Source of the DNA: Bacteroidales bacterium
GTDB taxonomy: Bacteria > Bacteroidota > Bacteroidia > Bacteroidales > SMBSF77
Assembly (NCBI GenBank): GCA_021106655.1
Contig: JAIOTT010000502.1
Coordinates: 1 to 10,098 of the forward strand
DNA: 10,098 nucleotides
Direction of reading: 5' to 3'
Below are positions 1-6,840 of this stretch, piece by piece. Below the pieces are notes generated by a model. The model ran no database searches and was not told the origin of the DNA. It was given only the letters and a program-made list of their open reading frames with translations. Position 1 is the first letter of the stretch. Every line of letters starts with the position of its first letter. The position numbers and the translations under genes were made by a program.

Positions 1-3000
1 ATATCAATTAATGGATCTCCACAAACAAATGCTGCTGCTGCTGCAAAACTTATTACAACAGTATCCGAAGAGCTTCCACAACTATTGCTTATTGTCCAGA
101 CCAAATTATATGACATAGCAGGCATACCATAAAACATAGTTGTTGGGTTAGTAGTATCAGCAAAACTCCCACCTGTTCCGCTAAAAATAGTCCATAAACC
201 CTGGCCGATAACAGGAGTGTTGCCCATTAGAGCAATAGAATCTCCAACAATGCCTAAGGAATCAAGGCCTGCATTTGATTGTGTTGGCTGAGGTAAGCAT
301 TCGCTGAGACAGCGGACTGAAAAGCCAAATCCATCCCAGAAATCGCCCCTGCCAATTCCTGAATAATTATAACTCATTTCCCTGCCCCATGAGTTGCCAC
401 CACCATTCTCTGTAGAAGTCCAAAAAAGGCCAGCGGTGCCAATGTAGTGGAATACACCACCTCCATAACGATCACCACCGGGCAAAGCAGAAAAGCCATA
501 CAAATCAGTACCATTGCCACCAGAATTCCATCCGCTTGTGGATTTCAAGTTTTGGCCTGCATCATAACCGCGATATACACCAGATATATCCCATTCCGGA
601 TCGCCAGGACCATACTGACTATCAACTGTGCCTTCTAATAGTTTCCATTCATCATCTGTTGGGATATGCCATCCGGCAGGACAAATACCTTGAACACCCG
701 GTGTTGTCACATATTGCATCATTTCATCCCATTGATAAAGACCGCCATAAGTGATACAATTGGCAGCATCATTATCATAGCAATATTTTTCAAATATGCC
801 ATTGTCATGCTGGTATTGGCTTCCGATTATCATTGTACCAATATTAAGATTTTCTGCCATCCAGCATTGTGTTCCAATTTGTACAGTGTTGTAGCTCTTC
901 CAGTCACGGAAATCAAGTAGTGTATCTCCACAAACAAATAGTGGTGCAGCAAAGCTAATAATAACATTATCCGATGAGCCTCCACAATTATTACTTATTG
1001 TCCAAGCCAAATTATACGTCATTCCAGACAAACCATAAAATAAAGTTGTTGGGTTTGTTGAATCAGCAAAAACACCACCTGTTCCATTAATAACTGTCCA
1101 CACACCCTGGCCAATCACAGGAGTATTTCCCATCAATGCAATCGAGTCTCCTGCAATATTTAAGGAATCAGGGCCTGCATTTGCCTGGAAACAGTTCTCA
1201 ATGCACCGCACTGAGAATCCGGACTCCTTGGTCCAACCGTAACTGTCCACATTGGCAGCATCGTAGTAAAGGCGCCTGTACAACGCGTTCGAACTACTGT
1301 AGTCCGTAGAAGACCAAATGCTCGTGATGGCACGCAAATTCCAAAACGCGCCAAGGCTTTCGCGCGCGCCTCCGGGCAAAGCAGTAAAACCACTGCTGTT
1401 AGTGGCTCCTGTATTTGGCGAATACCAGTGTGTTGTGCCTGTTTCTTTCATTTTTCCACCTGCAACATTTAATCCGCCCAAAAGATCAGTTAATACAGTC
1501 CATTCTGCATCTGATGGCAAATGCCAGCCTGCCGGGCATACACCCTGAACACCGCTAGGAACACTGTTACTGCCAGCCTCTCCTGCCATGGCAGCAGGCC
1601 AGTTATACAATACTCCGTAAGTTTGGTAATTACTCGTTGCTTTGGCTGCAGAAACACTTGTTCCCTGATAGTCAAATACGTAGTAATAAGGCAAAGTTTC
1701 TGATCCTGCACTTTCCGGACTTACAGATGGCAAATATGTAAGGTTTTCCGCCATCCAGCATTGTGTTCCAATTTGTACAGTGTTATAGTTCTTCCAGTCA
1801 CGGATATCAACTAGTGTGTCTCCACAGACAAATGGTGTAGCAAAGCTAATAATAACATTATCCGATGAGCTTCCGCAACTATTACTTATTGTCCATACAA
1901 GATCATAGGTATTACCCAGCAAACCATAGAATGTAGTTGTAGGGTTTGTTGCATCTGCAAAACTACCTCCTGTTCCACTAAAGACACTCCATAAACCTTG
2001 TCCATTGATGGCAATATTACCCATTAGGGCAATCGAGTTTGCGACAATTTTTAAAGAATCAGGGCCTGCATTTGATTGTGTTGGTGGAGGCATGAAACTA
2101 ATGCTTACAACATCACTTGTGCTTGAGCAGATTGTTGAGATGGTCCATTGCAGCAGATATGATGAATCCTGAATGCCACTGAATTCCGAAAAAGGATTAT
2201 TAATATCTGAGAAACTTCCTCCGCTCCCACTCAAAATGCTCCATGTACCATTCCCTGGCATTGGTATATTAGCTGACAGGATTACCGGCGAACATACATT
2301 ATTTTGATCAGGGCCAGCATCAGCCTGATTAGGTTGCAGGAAACAACCAAATCCTATCTGAACTGTATCAGATGAACTTCCACAAGCATTACTGATTGTC
2401 CAAACAAGATTATAGATGTTGTTCGGTAAGCCAAAAAATAAAGTTGTTGGATTTGTCGAATCAGCAAAATGACTTCCTGTTCCGCTAAAAACACTCCATA
2501 AACCTTGTCCATTAATGACAATATTACCCATTAGGGCAATCGACTCTGAGCCAATGTTTAAAGAATCAGGGCCTGCATTTGCCTGAGTGGGAAGAGGTGA
2601 ACAGGTATCTTGTAAGCAACGGACAGAAAAGCCATATCCTTTGTCATCGGCACTTGCATTGGCCATGCTATTATTATAGCTCAGTTGACGATCCCATGCC
2701 TTCAAACCACTATACTCAGTAGATGACCAGATGAAAGTTACAATACCCATTTCATAAAACACACCACTTGAACTTGCATAACCGGCAGGTAGAGCCGTAA
2801 AACCGCTTGAATTTGAGGCACCAGAATTGGGAGTATTCCAATGTAAGAAACCATATTCCTTCATCTTGCCTCCGGCAATTACATTACCACCAAGATAATC
2901 TATTAATATTGTCCATGATGTATCTGCAGGGATGTGCCAACCTGAAGGACATATCCCCTGAACATCTTCAATTGATTGATAATCCATTATCTCATCCCAC

Positions 3001-3893
3001 ATATACAAACCACCATATATATCACAATTTAATGTATCATCATTATAACAATATTTCTCAATAACACCATTATTAGTCTGGCTAATAGCACCATCTATTC
3101 GAGTTCCAATATTCAGGTTCTCCAGCATCCAGCAATGAGTGCCAATTTGTACAGTATTATATGTCTGGCCTCCATAAGTAAAAGTTGGAATGCCCGGGCA
3201 AGGTATACCATTATCAAACTCAAACTCATAATCCTGGTTCGTTATAGGCGCATCAATAATGGTGTCTTTGCCGGCATAGGCAAATCCGACAAAACGAAAC
3301 TGATCACCCGGATTATATGGAACACCTTTTATAGATGAAAAAGAATTTTTCACAGGTATATCCGACAAAATACCGTTATATCGAAAAACACTTTGTCTAT
3401 TATTGTCTCCATTCACTCCTATCATTCTATGGGTTTTTACCTCAGACTTATAAATTGCTGTAAGGAAAAACATACTTTCGCTTCCAGAACTAAAAGTAAA
3501 TGAGTGAATACCCTGACTTAAATAATGAGAAAATGTGGCAACTACTTTACCAAGAATATTATAAATAAAAATGTCAACATCACCTGTTTCAGGCACATTA
3601 AGATGGATAAGAGTTTGATTCTTAAACGGATTAGGATAGTTCTCTAAAATCCCGAACTTAGGTTTTTCAATACCATCATTATCCTCTATTCCAACAGTAC
3701 CCAACATAATAACTGTATCAGGAAAATATAGCATAGTATCTCCACCCTGTGTAATATTTTCAACTAATATACTATCCACAGCTACGTGATATGTATCGGA
3801 TTTCCCGGTAAAGGTCAATTCTATTATCTGAGCATTTGCAAAAGAGAAAAAGACAACAAACAGGAATGGCAATAAGTAGGCTTTTAACTTCAT
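1..3893 (-). CDS. Large secreted modular FISUMP / PKD-like repeat protein, 3' end outside window
   Basis: I read this frame codon by codon from the ATG at 3893-3891 to the left edge and found no stop, so at least 1297 residues are encoded and the C-terminus is missing. Residues 1-21 are a Sec signal peptide ending FANA. Residues about 80-160 resemble a T9SS type A sorting domain (YPNPF at 86-90, then IYNILGKVV). A linker with PGDQFRFVGFAYAG follows. FISUMP domains (Fibrobacter succinogenes major paralogous domain) lie at about 237-426, 688-897 and 986-1195; each has a TVQIGTxCWMxENL-like start, a CPxGWHxP centre and a GFSVRC end. PKD-like domains opening with a NAGPD-type motif lie at about 437-515, 523-600, 606-684, 903-984 and 1205-1283. 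The frame leaves the window at FVCGDPLID, the lead-in seen before FISUMP 2 and 3, so a further FISUMP is expected. The protein is probably surface-exposed or secreted; its ligand is unknown. It is the next gene after the head-GIN lipoprotein gene, 97 bases away, and I see no exact TAnnTTTG upstream. Confidence 0.9.
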   Translation of the reverse strand, partial: MKLKAYLLPFLFVVFFSFANAQIIELTFTGKSDTYHVAVDSILVENITQGGDTMLYFPDTVIMLGTVGIEDNDGIEKPKFGILENYPNPFKNQTLIHLNVPETGDVDIFIYNILGKVVATFSHYLSQGIHSFTFSSGSESMFFLTAIYKSEVKTHRMIGVNGDNNRQSVFRYNGILSDIPVKNSFSSIKGVPYNPGDQFRFVGFAYAGKDTIIDAPITNQDYEFEFDNGIPCPGIPTFTYGGQTYNTVQIGTHCWMLENLNIGTRIDGAISQTNNGVIEKYCYNDDTLNCDIYGGLYMWDEIMDYQSIEDVQGICPSGWHIPADTSWTILIDYLGGNVIAGGKMKEYGFLHWNTPNSGASNSSGFTALPAGYASSSGVFYEMGIVTFIWSSTEYSGLKAWDRQLSYNNSMANASADDKGYGFSVRCLQDTCSPLPTQANAGPDSLNIGSESIALMGNIVINGQGLWSVFSGTGSHFADSTNPTTLFFGLPNNIYNLVWTISNACGSSSDTVQIGFGCFLQPNQADAGPDQNNVCSPVILSANIPMPGNGTWSILSGSGGSFSDINNPFSEFSGIQDSSYLLQWTISTICSSTSDVVSISFMPPPTQSNAGPDSLKIVANSIALMGNIAINGQGLWSVFSGTGGSFADATNPTTTFYGLLGNTYDLVWTISNSCGSSSDNVIISFATPFVCGDTLVDIRDWKNYNTVQIGTQCWMAENLTYLPSVSPESAGSETLPYYYVFDYQGTSVSAAKATSNYQTYGVLYNWPAAMAGEAGSNSVPSGVQGVCPAGWHLPSDAEWTVLTDLLGGLNVAGGKMKETGTTHWYSPNTGATNSSGFTALPGGARESLGAFWNLRAITSIWSSTDYSSSNALYRRLYYDAANVDSYGWTKESGFSVRCIENCFQANAGPDSLNIAGDSIALMGNTPVIGQGVWTVINGTGGVFADSTNPTTLFYGLSGMTYNLAWTISNNCGGSSDNVIISFAAPLFVCGDTLLDFRDWKSYNTVQIGTQCWMAENLNIGTMIIGSQYQHDNGIFEKYCYDNDAANCITYGGLYQWDEMMQYVTTPGVQGICPAGWHIPTDDEWKLLEGTVDSQYGPGDPEWDISGVYRGYDAGQNLKSTSGWNSGGNGTDLYGFSALPGGDRYGGGVFHYIGTAGLFWTSTENGGGNSWGREMSYNYSGIGRGDFWDGFGFSVRCLSECLPQPTQSNAGLDSLGIVGDSIALMGNTPVIGQGLWTIFSGTGGSFADTTNPTTMFYGMPAMSYNLVWTISNSCGSSSDTVVISFAAAAAFVCGDPLID
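850..1004. repeat. Long internal DNA repeat, copy A (PKD-like to FISUMP 3 junction)
   Basis: This stretch is nearly the same as 1744-1895. It codes for the end of a PKD-like domain, the linker around FVCGDTL and the start of FISUMP 3 through TQCWMAENL. The length difference between copies is 3 bases, one linker codon, so the frame is kept. Many synonymous positions are also identical, which points to duplication or gene conversion, not only protein-level conservation. Confidence 0.8.
1744..1895. repeat. Long internal DNA repeat, copy B (PKD-like to FISUMP 2 junction)
   Basis: This is the second copy of the repeat at 850-1004. It encodes the junction between the third PKD-like domain and FISUMP 2. 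The linker has TPF where copy A has APLF. The equivalent region before FISUMP 1 (about 3120-3210) is much less similar in DNA and lacks the FVCGDTL lead-in, so copies A and B are the youngest pair. Confidence 0.8.
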
Positions 3894-3959
3894 AATTAAT
3901 AAGTTTAATATTTACAAATTACAGTTTTAAAATAATTTCTAAATATACAAAAAACTTTG

Positions 3960-3970
3960 AGGTTAAACCT
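3960..3970. other. Short palindrome AGGTT-A-AACCT upstream of the FISUMP gene
   Basis: Five-base perfect arms flank one central base. It lies in the 97-base gap between the head-GIN lipoprotein stop and the FISUMP start, 67 bases from the latter. It could be an operator half-pair or part of an interspersed repeat. It is too short to act as a terminator and could arise by chance. Confidence 0.3.
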
Positions 3971-3990
3971 ATTAAAAAGTCAAAAAATCA

Positions 3991-4716
3991 TTAATCAATG
4001 TTACGAATTTTTGCGGCACCGGATACTCTCTGGCTTACTTTGGGCTGGCCTTTATACCTGACAGTAGCTGCGCCTGAAATATCAATATCCAGATTGTCGC
4101 TTACATTAATTACGGCTGAACCAGCGCCACTAATAGAAATATCACATGTTTGAAGAATAAAGTCCTCGGCAAATAATTCTCCTGCACCTGAAATTTCAAG
4201 CGACATTTCAGTGGCATCTCCCTCAAGGTCAACTTCGCTGCTTCCGCTTAGATCAAGCTCAAGATAATCAGCGTGTAGATTCAAATCAATTTCAGTGGCT
4301 CCACTTGCTTCGATCTCAATATCATCAAAATTCAGCATGCCAATACCTATTAGATCACAAGCTCCGCTGATATCTATATCTTCGATATTGACATAAGTAA
4401 TATAGGCTTTCATAGACTCAGCACGGATAACATTTTCTTCAATATGAATAATTAATTTTCCTGATCTCACTTCAGTTTTAATCAAACCCATCAGGTTTTC
4501 ATCAGCCTCAATCCTAAGACTTTCAACACTTCCCTGCTCGAGAAATATTTCAAAATTTCCACCTATCCTTAAACCATCAAAGGATGATATGCTGCGATCC
4601 TCTGTTAATACATTACCATTTCCTTTAACTATTTCACCACAGGCAGATATCAGGCTACCCAGAATGACAGTTACTAAAGCAAATAAAACAATCCGACTGT
4701 AAATATTTTTTTTCAT
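3991..4716 (-). CDS. Head-GIN (DUF2807) lipoprotein with SGA repeat ladder
   Basis: The product is a 241-residue exported lipoprotein. A hydrophobic signal runs to a lipobox I-S-A-C with the lipidated cysteine at residue 26. The sequence after it (GEIVKGNG) does not obviously match the acidic surface-export signal known for Bacteroidota lipoproteins, so inner-leaflet or periplasm-facing placement is possible. Residues about 44-100 match the N-terminal half of the head-GIN/DUF2807 family (FDGLRIGGNFEIFLEQG). Residues 117-233 form a ladder of seven SG[AS] turns at 117, 138, 157, 176, 196, 213 and 231, fitting a stacked beta-coil. The paralogue at 4872-5717 aligns along its length and shares the YKGxPxV motif near the C-terminus. 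The family is annotated as putative autotransporter adhesin, but its function is not established. It has its own promoter-like motif at 4737-4744. Confidence 0.9.
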   Translation of the reverse strand: MKKNIYSRIVLFALVTVILGSLISACGEIVKGNGNVLTEDRSISSFDGLRIGGNFEIFLEQGSVESLRIEADENLMGLIKTEVRSGKLIIHIEENVIRAESMKAYITYVNIEDIDISGACDLIGIGMLNFDDIEIEASGATEIDLNLHADYLELDLSGSSEVDLEGDATEMSLEISGAGELFAEDFILQTCDISISGAGSAVINVSDNLDIDISGAATVRYKGQPKVSQRVSGAAKIRNID

Positions 4717-4736
4717 AATCCATCTATTTAATTATA

Positions 4737-4744
4737 CAAATATA
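4737..4744 (-). promoter_or_regulatory. Candidate -7 promoter element TATATTTG for the head-GIN lipoprotein gene
   Basis: Read on the minus strand this is TATATTTG, an exact match to the Bacteroidota -7 consensus TAnnTTTG. It ends 20 bases before the ATG at 4716, which would leave a leader of roughly 15-20 bases. I see no good TTTG at the -33 position. The motif is short and AT-rich, so chance occurrence is possible. Confidence 0.45.
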
Positions 4745-4762
4745 CAATAAAGAAGTTTGGAT

Positions 4763-4786
4763 ACTTCGACTTCGCTCAGTATGACA
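4763..4786. repeat. Intergenic repeat containing CTTCGACTTCGCTCAG
   Basis: The core cttcgacttcgctcag is followed by tatgaca, between the two head-GIN genes. From memory, sequences of this form recur in intergenic DNA of many Bacteroidota. Within this window it occurs once, so its repeated nature is knowledge-based and not shown here. Confidence 0.45.
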
Positions 4787-4805
4787 GTTAAGGTTGCAGG
4801 ATTAC

Positions 4806-4825
4806 TACTGACTGCAACTGCCACT
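4806..4825. repeat. Interspersed motif TACTG..ACTGCnACTGCCACT, copy 1
   Basis: This 20-base stretch matches 7480-7501 apart from a 2-base gap and one mismatch. Both copies lie in gaps of the same gene cluster, on the 3' side (in transcription) of a stop codon. Confidence 0.6.
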
Positions 4826-4826
4826 C

Positions 4827-4857
4827 ATCTCTCAATCTCATATCTCATAATCTCTCA
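4827..4857. repeat. Degenerate tandem repeat of ATCTCATA type
   Basis: Four units are seen: atctctca, atctcat, atctcata, atctctca, with a period of 7-8 bases. On the minus (transcribed) strand the unit reads TATGAGAT. It directly follows the ACTGCCACT motif and ends 14 bases from the stop of the upstream head-GIN gene. Confidence 0.7.
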
Positions 4858-4871
4858 GTCACTTCGTCTCT

Positions 4872-5717
4872 TTAATACCGTCTTACATTTCCGGATCCAC
4901 TATTGACAGCATTGACGCTTGGGTCGCCTTTATAATAAACATCTCCTGATCCGGTTGACTTCACATACAGATCGCCTCTTACCAAAACACTAACATCTCC
5001 TGATCCGGTTTTGGTTATCCTACATACTTTTGTATCTAGCTTTGATGCAGAAACATCACCGGAACTGCTTCCTGTCATATTTAATTCTTTACACATACCG
5101 CTTAATCTGATATCACCGGATCCACTCAAACTAATTTCACATTGATCAAGATCAAGAGCGGCTCCATTTAAATCTCCGGAACCACTAAGACGAATTTTCA
5201 AAACACCTGTAATGCCACTCAGTTTCACATCACCTGAACCAGTTACCTGACCATCCACATTATTTGCATTCAGATCAATCTTCATATCTCCGGATCCCGT
5301 AACCGCAAACTTTAGGTCTTTAGCCTTTATGATATTTTCTGAACTCACATCCCCTGATCCTGTAATTTTTAAACTCTTAAGTTCCTTTAAAGTAACATAA
5401 ACAGCCATTTTATCCGTAGTAAATTTTAGGTTTTCTGTGTAAATGTAAAGGACAGATTCACGGACTTCGGTAATAATTTTATTAATTACCTTTTCATCAG
5501 CAACAACCTTAACACTTTCAGAGCTTCCCTGTGTGATAAATACATCCACACTCGAGCTTGATGCTATTGCATTAAATTGCATAACTTCACGCTCTTGTGT
5601 GTTGTTCTGGTTTCGATTTTTTTTCTTATTAGCAGTGAACCCATCTGCGCTGGAAAGAACAAAAATCATTATTATAAATACTTTTAAAAGTGTAACTAAA
5701 TTAATTCCTTTCTTCAT
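4872..5717 (-). CDS. Exported head-GIN (DUF2807) protein with GSGD repeat ladder
   Basis: The product has 281 residues. Residues 1 to about 29 are a signal peptide (MKKGIN, then a hydrophobic stretch to SSADGFTA) without a lipobox cysteine, followed by the basic, Asn-rich stretch KKKNRNQNN. Residues 46-115 match the head-GIN/DUF2807 N-terminal half (VDVFITQGSSESVKVVADE). From 119 to 278 a GSG[DN] turn recurs nine times, near 120, 141, 160, 179, 199, 217, 238, 256 and 273. One turn is expanded to GSSSGD. The regular period of about 17-21 residues fits a stacked right-angled beta structure. Acidic Asp residues at equivalent turns could line up and bind cations, which is inference. It starts 37 bases after the stop of the DUF4097-like gene, so the two are probably cotranscribed. 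No sorting domain or C-terminal anchor is visible, so periplasmic location is most likely. Confidence 0.9.
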   Translation of the reverse strand: MKKGINLVTLLKVFIIMIFVLSSADGFTANKKKNRNQNNTQEREVMQFNAIASSSSVDVFITQGSSESVKVVADEKVINKIITEVRESVLYIYTENLKFTTDKMAVYVTLKELKSLKITGSGDVSSENIIKAKDLKFAVTGSGDMKIDLNANNVDGQVTGSGDVKLSGITGVLKIRLSGSGDLNGAALDLDQCEISLSGSGDIRLSGMCKELNMTGSSSGDVSASKLDTKVCRITKTGSGDVSVLVRGDLYVKSTGSGDVYYKGDPSVNAVNSGSGNVRRY

Positions 5718-5754
5718 GGTAATATTTTTTAGATTATTATATAAATTTCATTAG

Positions 5755-6840
5755 CTAGTTTCCTATCGATACTTTCGCATGCTTGCTATTAATTGTCACC
5801 TTTGAAGTGGTATTCTTATCTTTTCCTATTCTACCTTCGTATAGGCTTGAAGTAGATGACACAATCTGCTTGCTAAGGTATTCATTGTTTTCCGTGAATT
5901 TGAGGCTACCATATTTTAATTCAGCATATAAGAAATAACTTGCATCCTCATTGATACCAAGTCTAACATTTGCATATGAGTTTTTAATAGTGATCTCCTC
6001 AAAGTCTGCAGAAATCTCATCAATCCCAAAACTGCCATATGCAATATCAATCTCCAGTCTTTTTTCAAGTTCATCAATTTCAAATCCTGAAAACTGAGAT
6101 TTAACATTTAATTTTTTGATCTCATCAATTTTAATTTGGTCATAACCTGAATCAAAAATAAGATAGTCAGCTTCATCAATTAACAGAGTTGAGTATTTTG
6201 AATTAATATTCGCATCCAAACATTCATCCAGGTGTAATGTAGAATATTTGATATTAATATTGCCTCCTCCAAATTCGCCAATGGAACCCTTACAATATGC
6301 AATCTGCAGACTATTGTTATTAGCGCTTATTTCATTTACATTTATTGTACCATAGCTTAATTCAAGCTTTGCTTTCCCATTAACATCGGCTACAAATAAT
6401 TCACCATATTTATGCAATATATCCAGGCTGATTGTTTTAGGGAAAAAGATCTCATAGTTAACTTTAAGTTTACTTTTCTTATTCTTAATTAAACTAAATA
6501 CTGATTTATTAAAAACTGTTGTTGCCTCAACAATTGATTCTGTTCCTTTAACATCAATATTGATTTTCTCAAAAATCTCATCAGCTTTTTCTTTACTCGC
6601 AGCTTCTACCTCAATAGTAACTTCAATGGAGATAATATTTTTGTCCCAGTTTTTACAATCTATTTTTCCATACTTGCTATTCAGCCGCAAAAGTGCATCG
6701 CTGTTAATTTCAAACTCTTTTTTGATTTTCTTACTAAATTCCTCAGCAGGTGTGCTATAGGCTGTAAATACTATTAACTGTAATAAGGTTATACTTAGTA
6801 AAACCTTATAAATTGATGCTTTTAATTTCTTTGGTGTCAT
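5755..6840 (-). CDS. Exported DUF4097-like beta-strand repeat protein with YG..IDE ladder
   Basis: The 361-residue product begins with a signal peptide (KK.K charge, hydrophobic 12-27, likely cleavage near YSTPA). Residues about 42-78 (LRLNSKYGKIDCKNWDKN) resemble the opening of Bacteroidota DUF4097-type beta-strand repeat proteins. From about residue 144 to 311, an aromatic-Gly/Ser turn followed by a hydrophobic strand and [IV][DN]E recurs: KYG 144, SYG 162, KYS 198, KYS 215, GYD 232, QFS 249, AYG 267, SYA 288 and KYG 309. The core spacing is 17-19 residues, which suggests one coil of a beta-solenoid per repeat. Its start codon lies inside the upstream membrane-protein gene (35-base overlap), showing tight translational coupling. 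No membrane anchor or lipobox is seen. The family name is from memory of the motif and is moderately sure; the molecular function is unknown. Confidence 0.85.
   Translation of the reverse strand: MTPKKLKASIYKVLLSITLLQLIVFTAYSTPAEEFSKKIKKEFEINSDALLRLNSKYGKIDCKNWDKNIISIEVTIEVEAASKEKADEIFEKINIDVKGTESIVEATTVFNKSVFSLIKNKKSKLKVNYEIFFPKTISLDILHKYGELFVADVNGKAKLELSYGTINVNEISANNNSLQIAYCKGSIGEFGGGNINIKYSTLHLDECLDANINSKYSTLLIDEADYLIFDSGYDQIKIDEIKKLNVKSQFSGFEIDELEKRLEIDIAYGSFGIDEISADFEEITIKNSYANVRLGINEDASYFLYAELKYGSLKFTENNEYLSKQIVSSTSSLYEGRIGKDKNTTSKVTINSKHAKVSIGN

Noticed and set aside
447..3338. Several short open frames on the plus strand (447-638, 536-754, 666-920, 1318-1548, 1521-1703, 2807-3064, 3135-3338) and other-frame minus-strand frames at 1160-1393 and 1490-1711
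   Set aside because: All lie inside the continuous minus-strand FISUMP frame, which has clear domain content throughout; the short frames show no recognisable protein features.
3894..3990. Promoter for the FISUMP gene (TAATTTG on the minus strand, near 3915-3921)
   Set aside because: The match lacks one base of the TAnnTTTG spacing, and AT-rich DNA yields such near-matches often.
4880..5360. Recurrent CCTGATCC / CCGGATCC strings resembling a DNA repeat or CRISPR array
   Set aside because: They are the codons for the GSGD turns of the head-GIN protein, with synonymous variation and no spacer structure.
5533..6760. Small frames antisense to, or in another frame of, the ladder-protein genes (5533-5754, 5916-6107, 6560-6760)
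   Set aside because: They overlap well-supported genes with signal peptides and regular repeats, and look like shadows.
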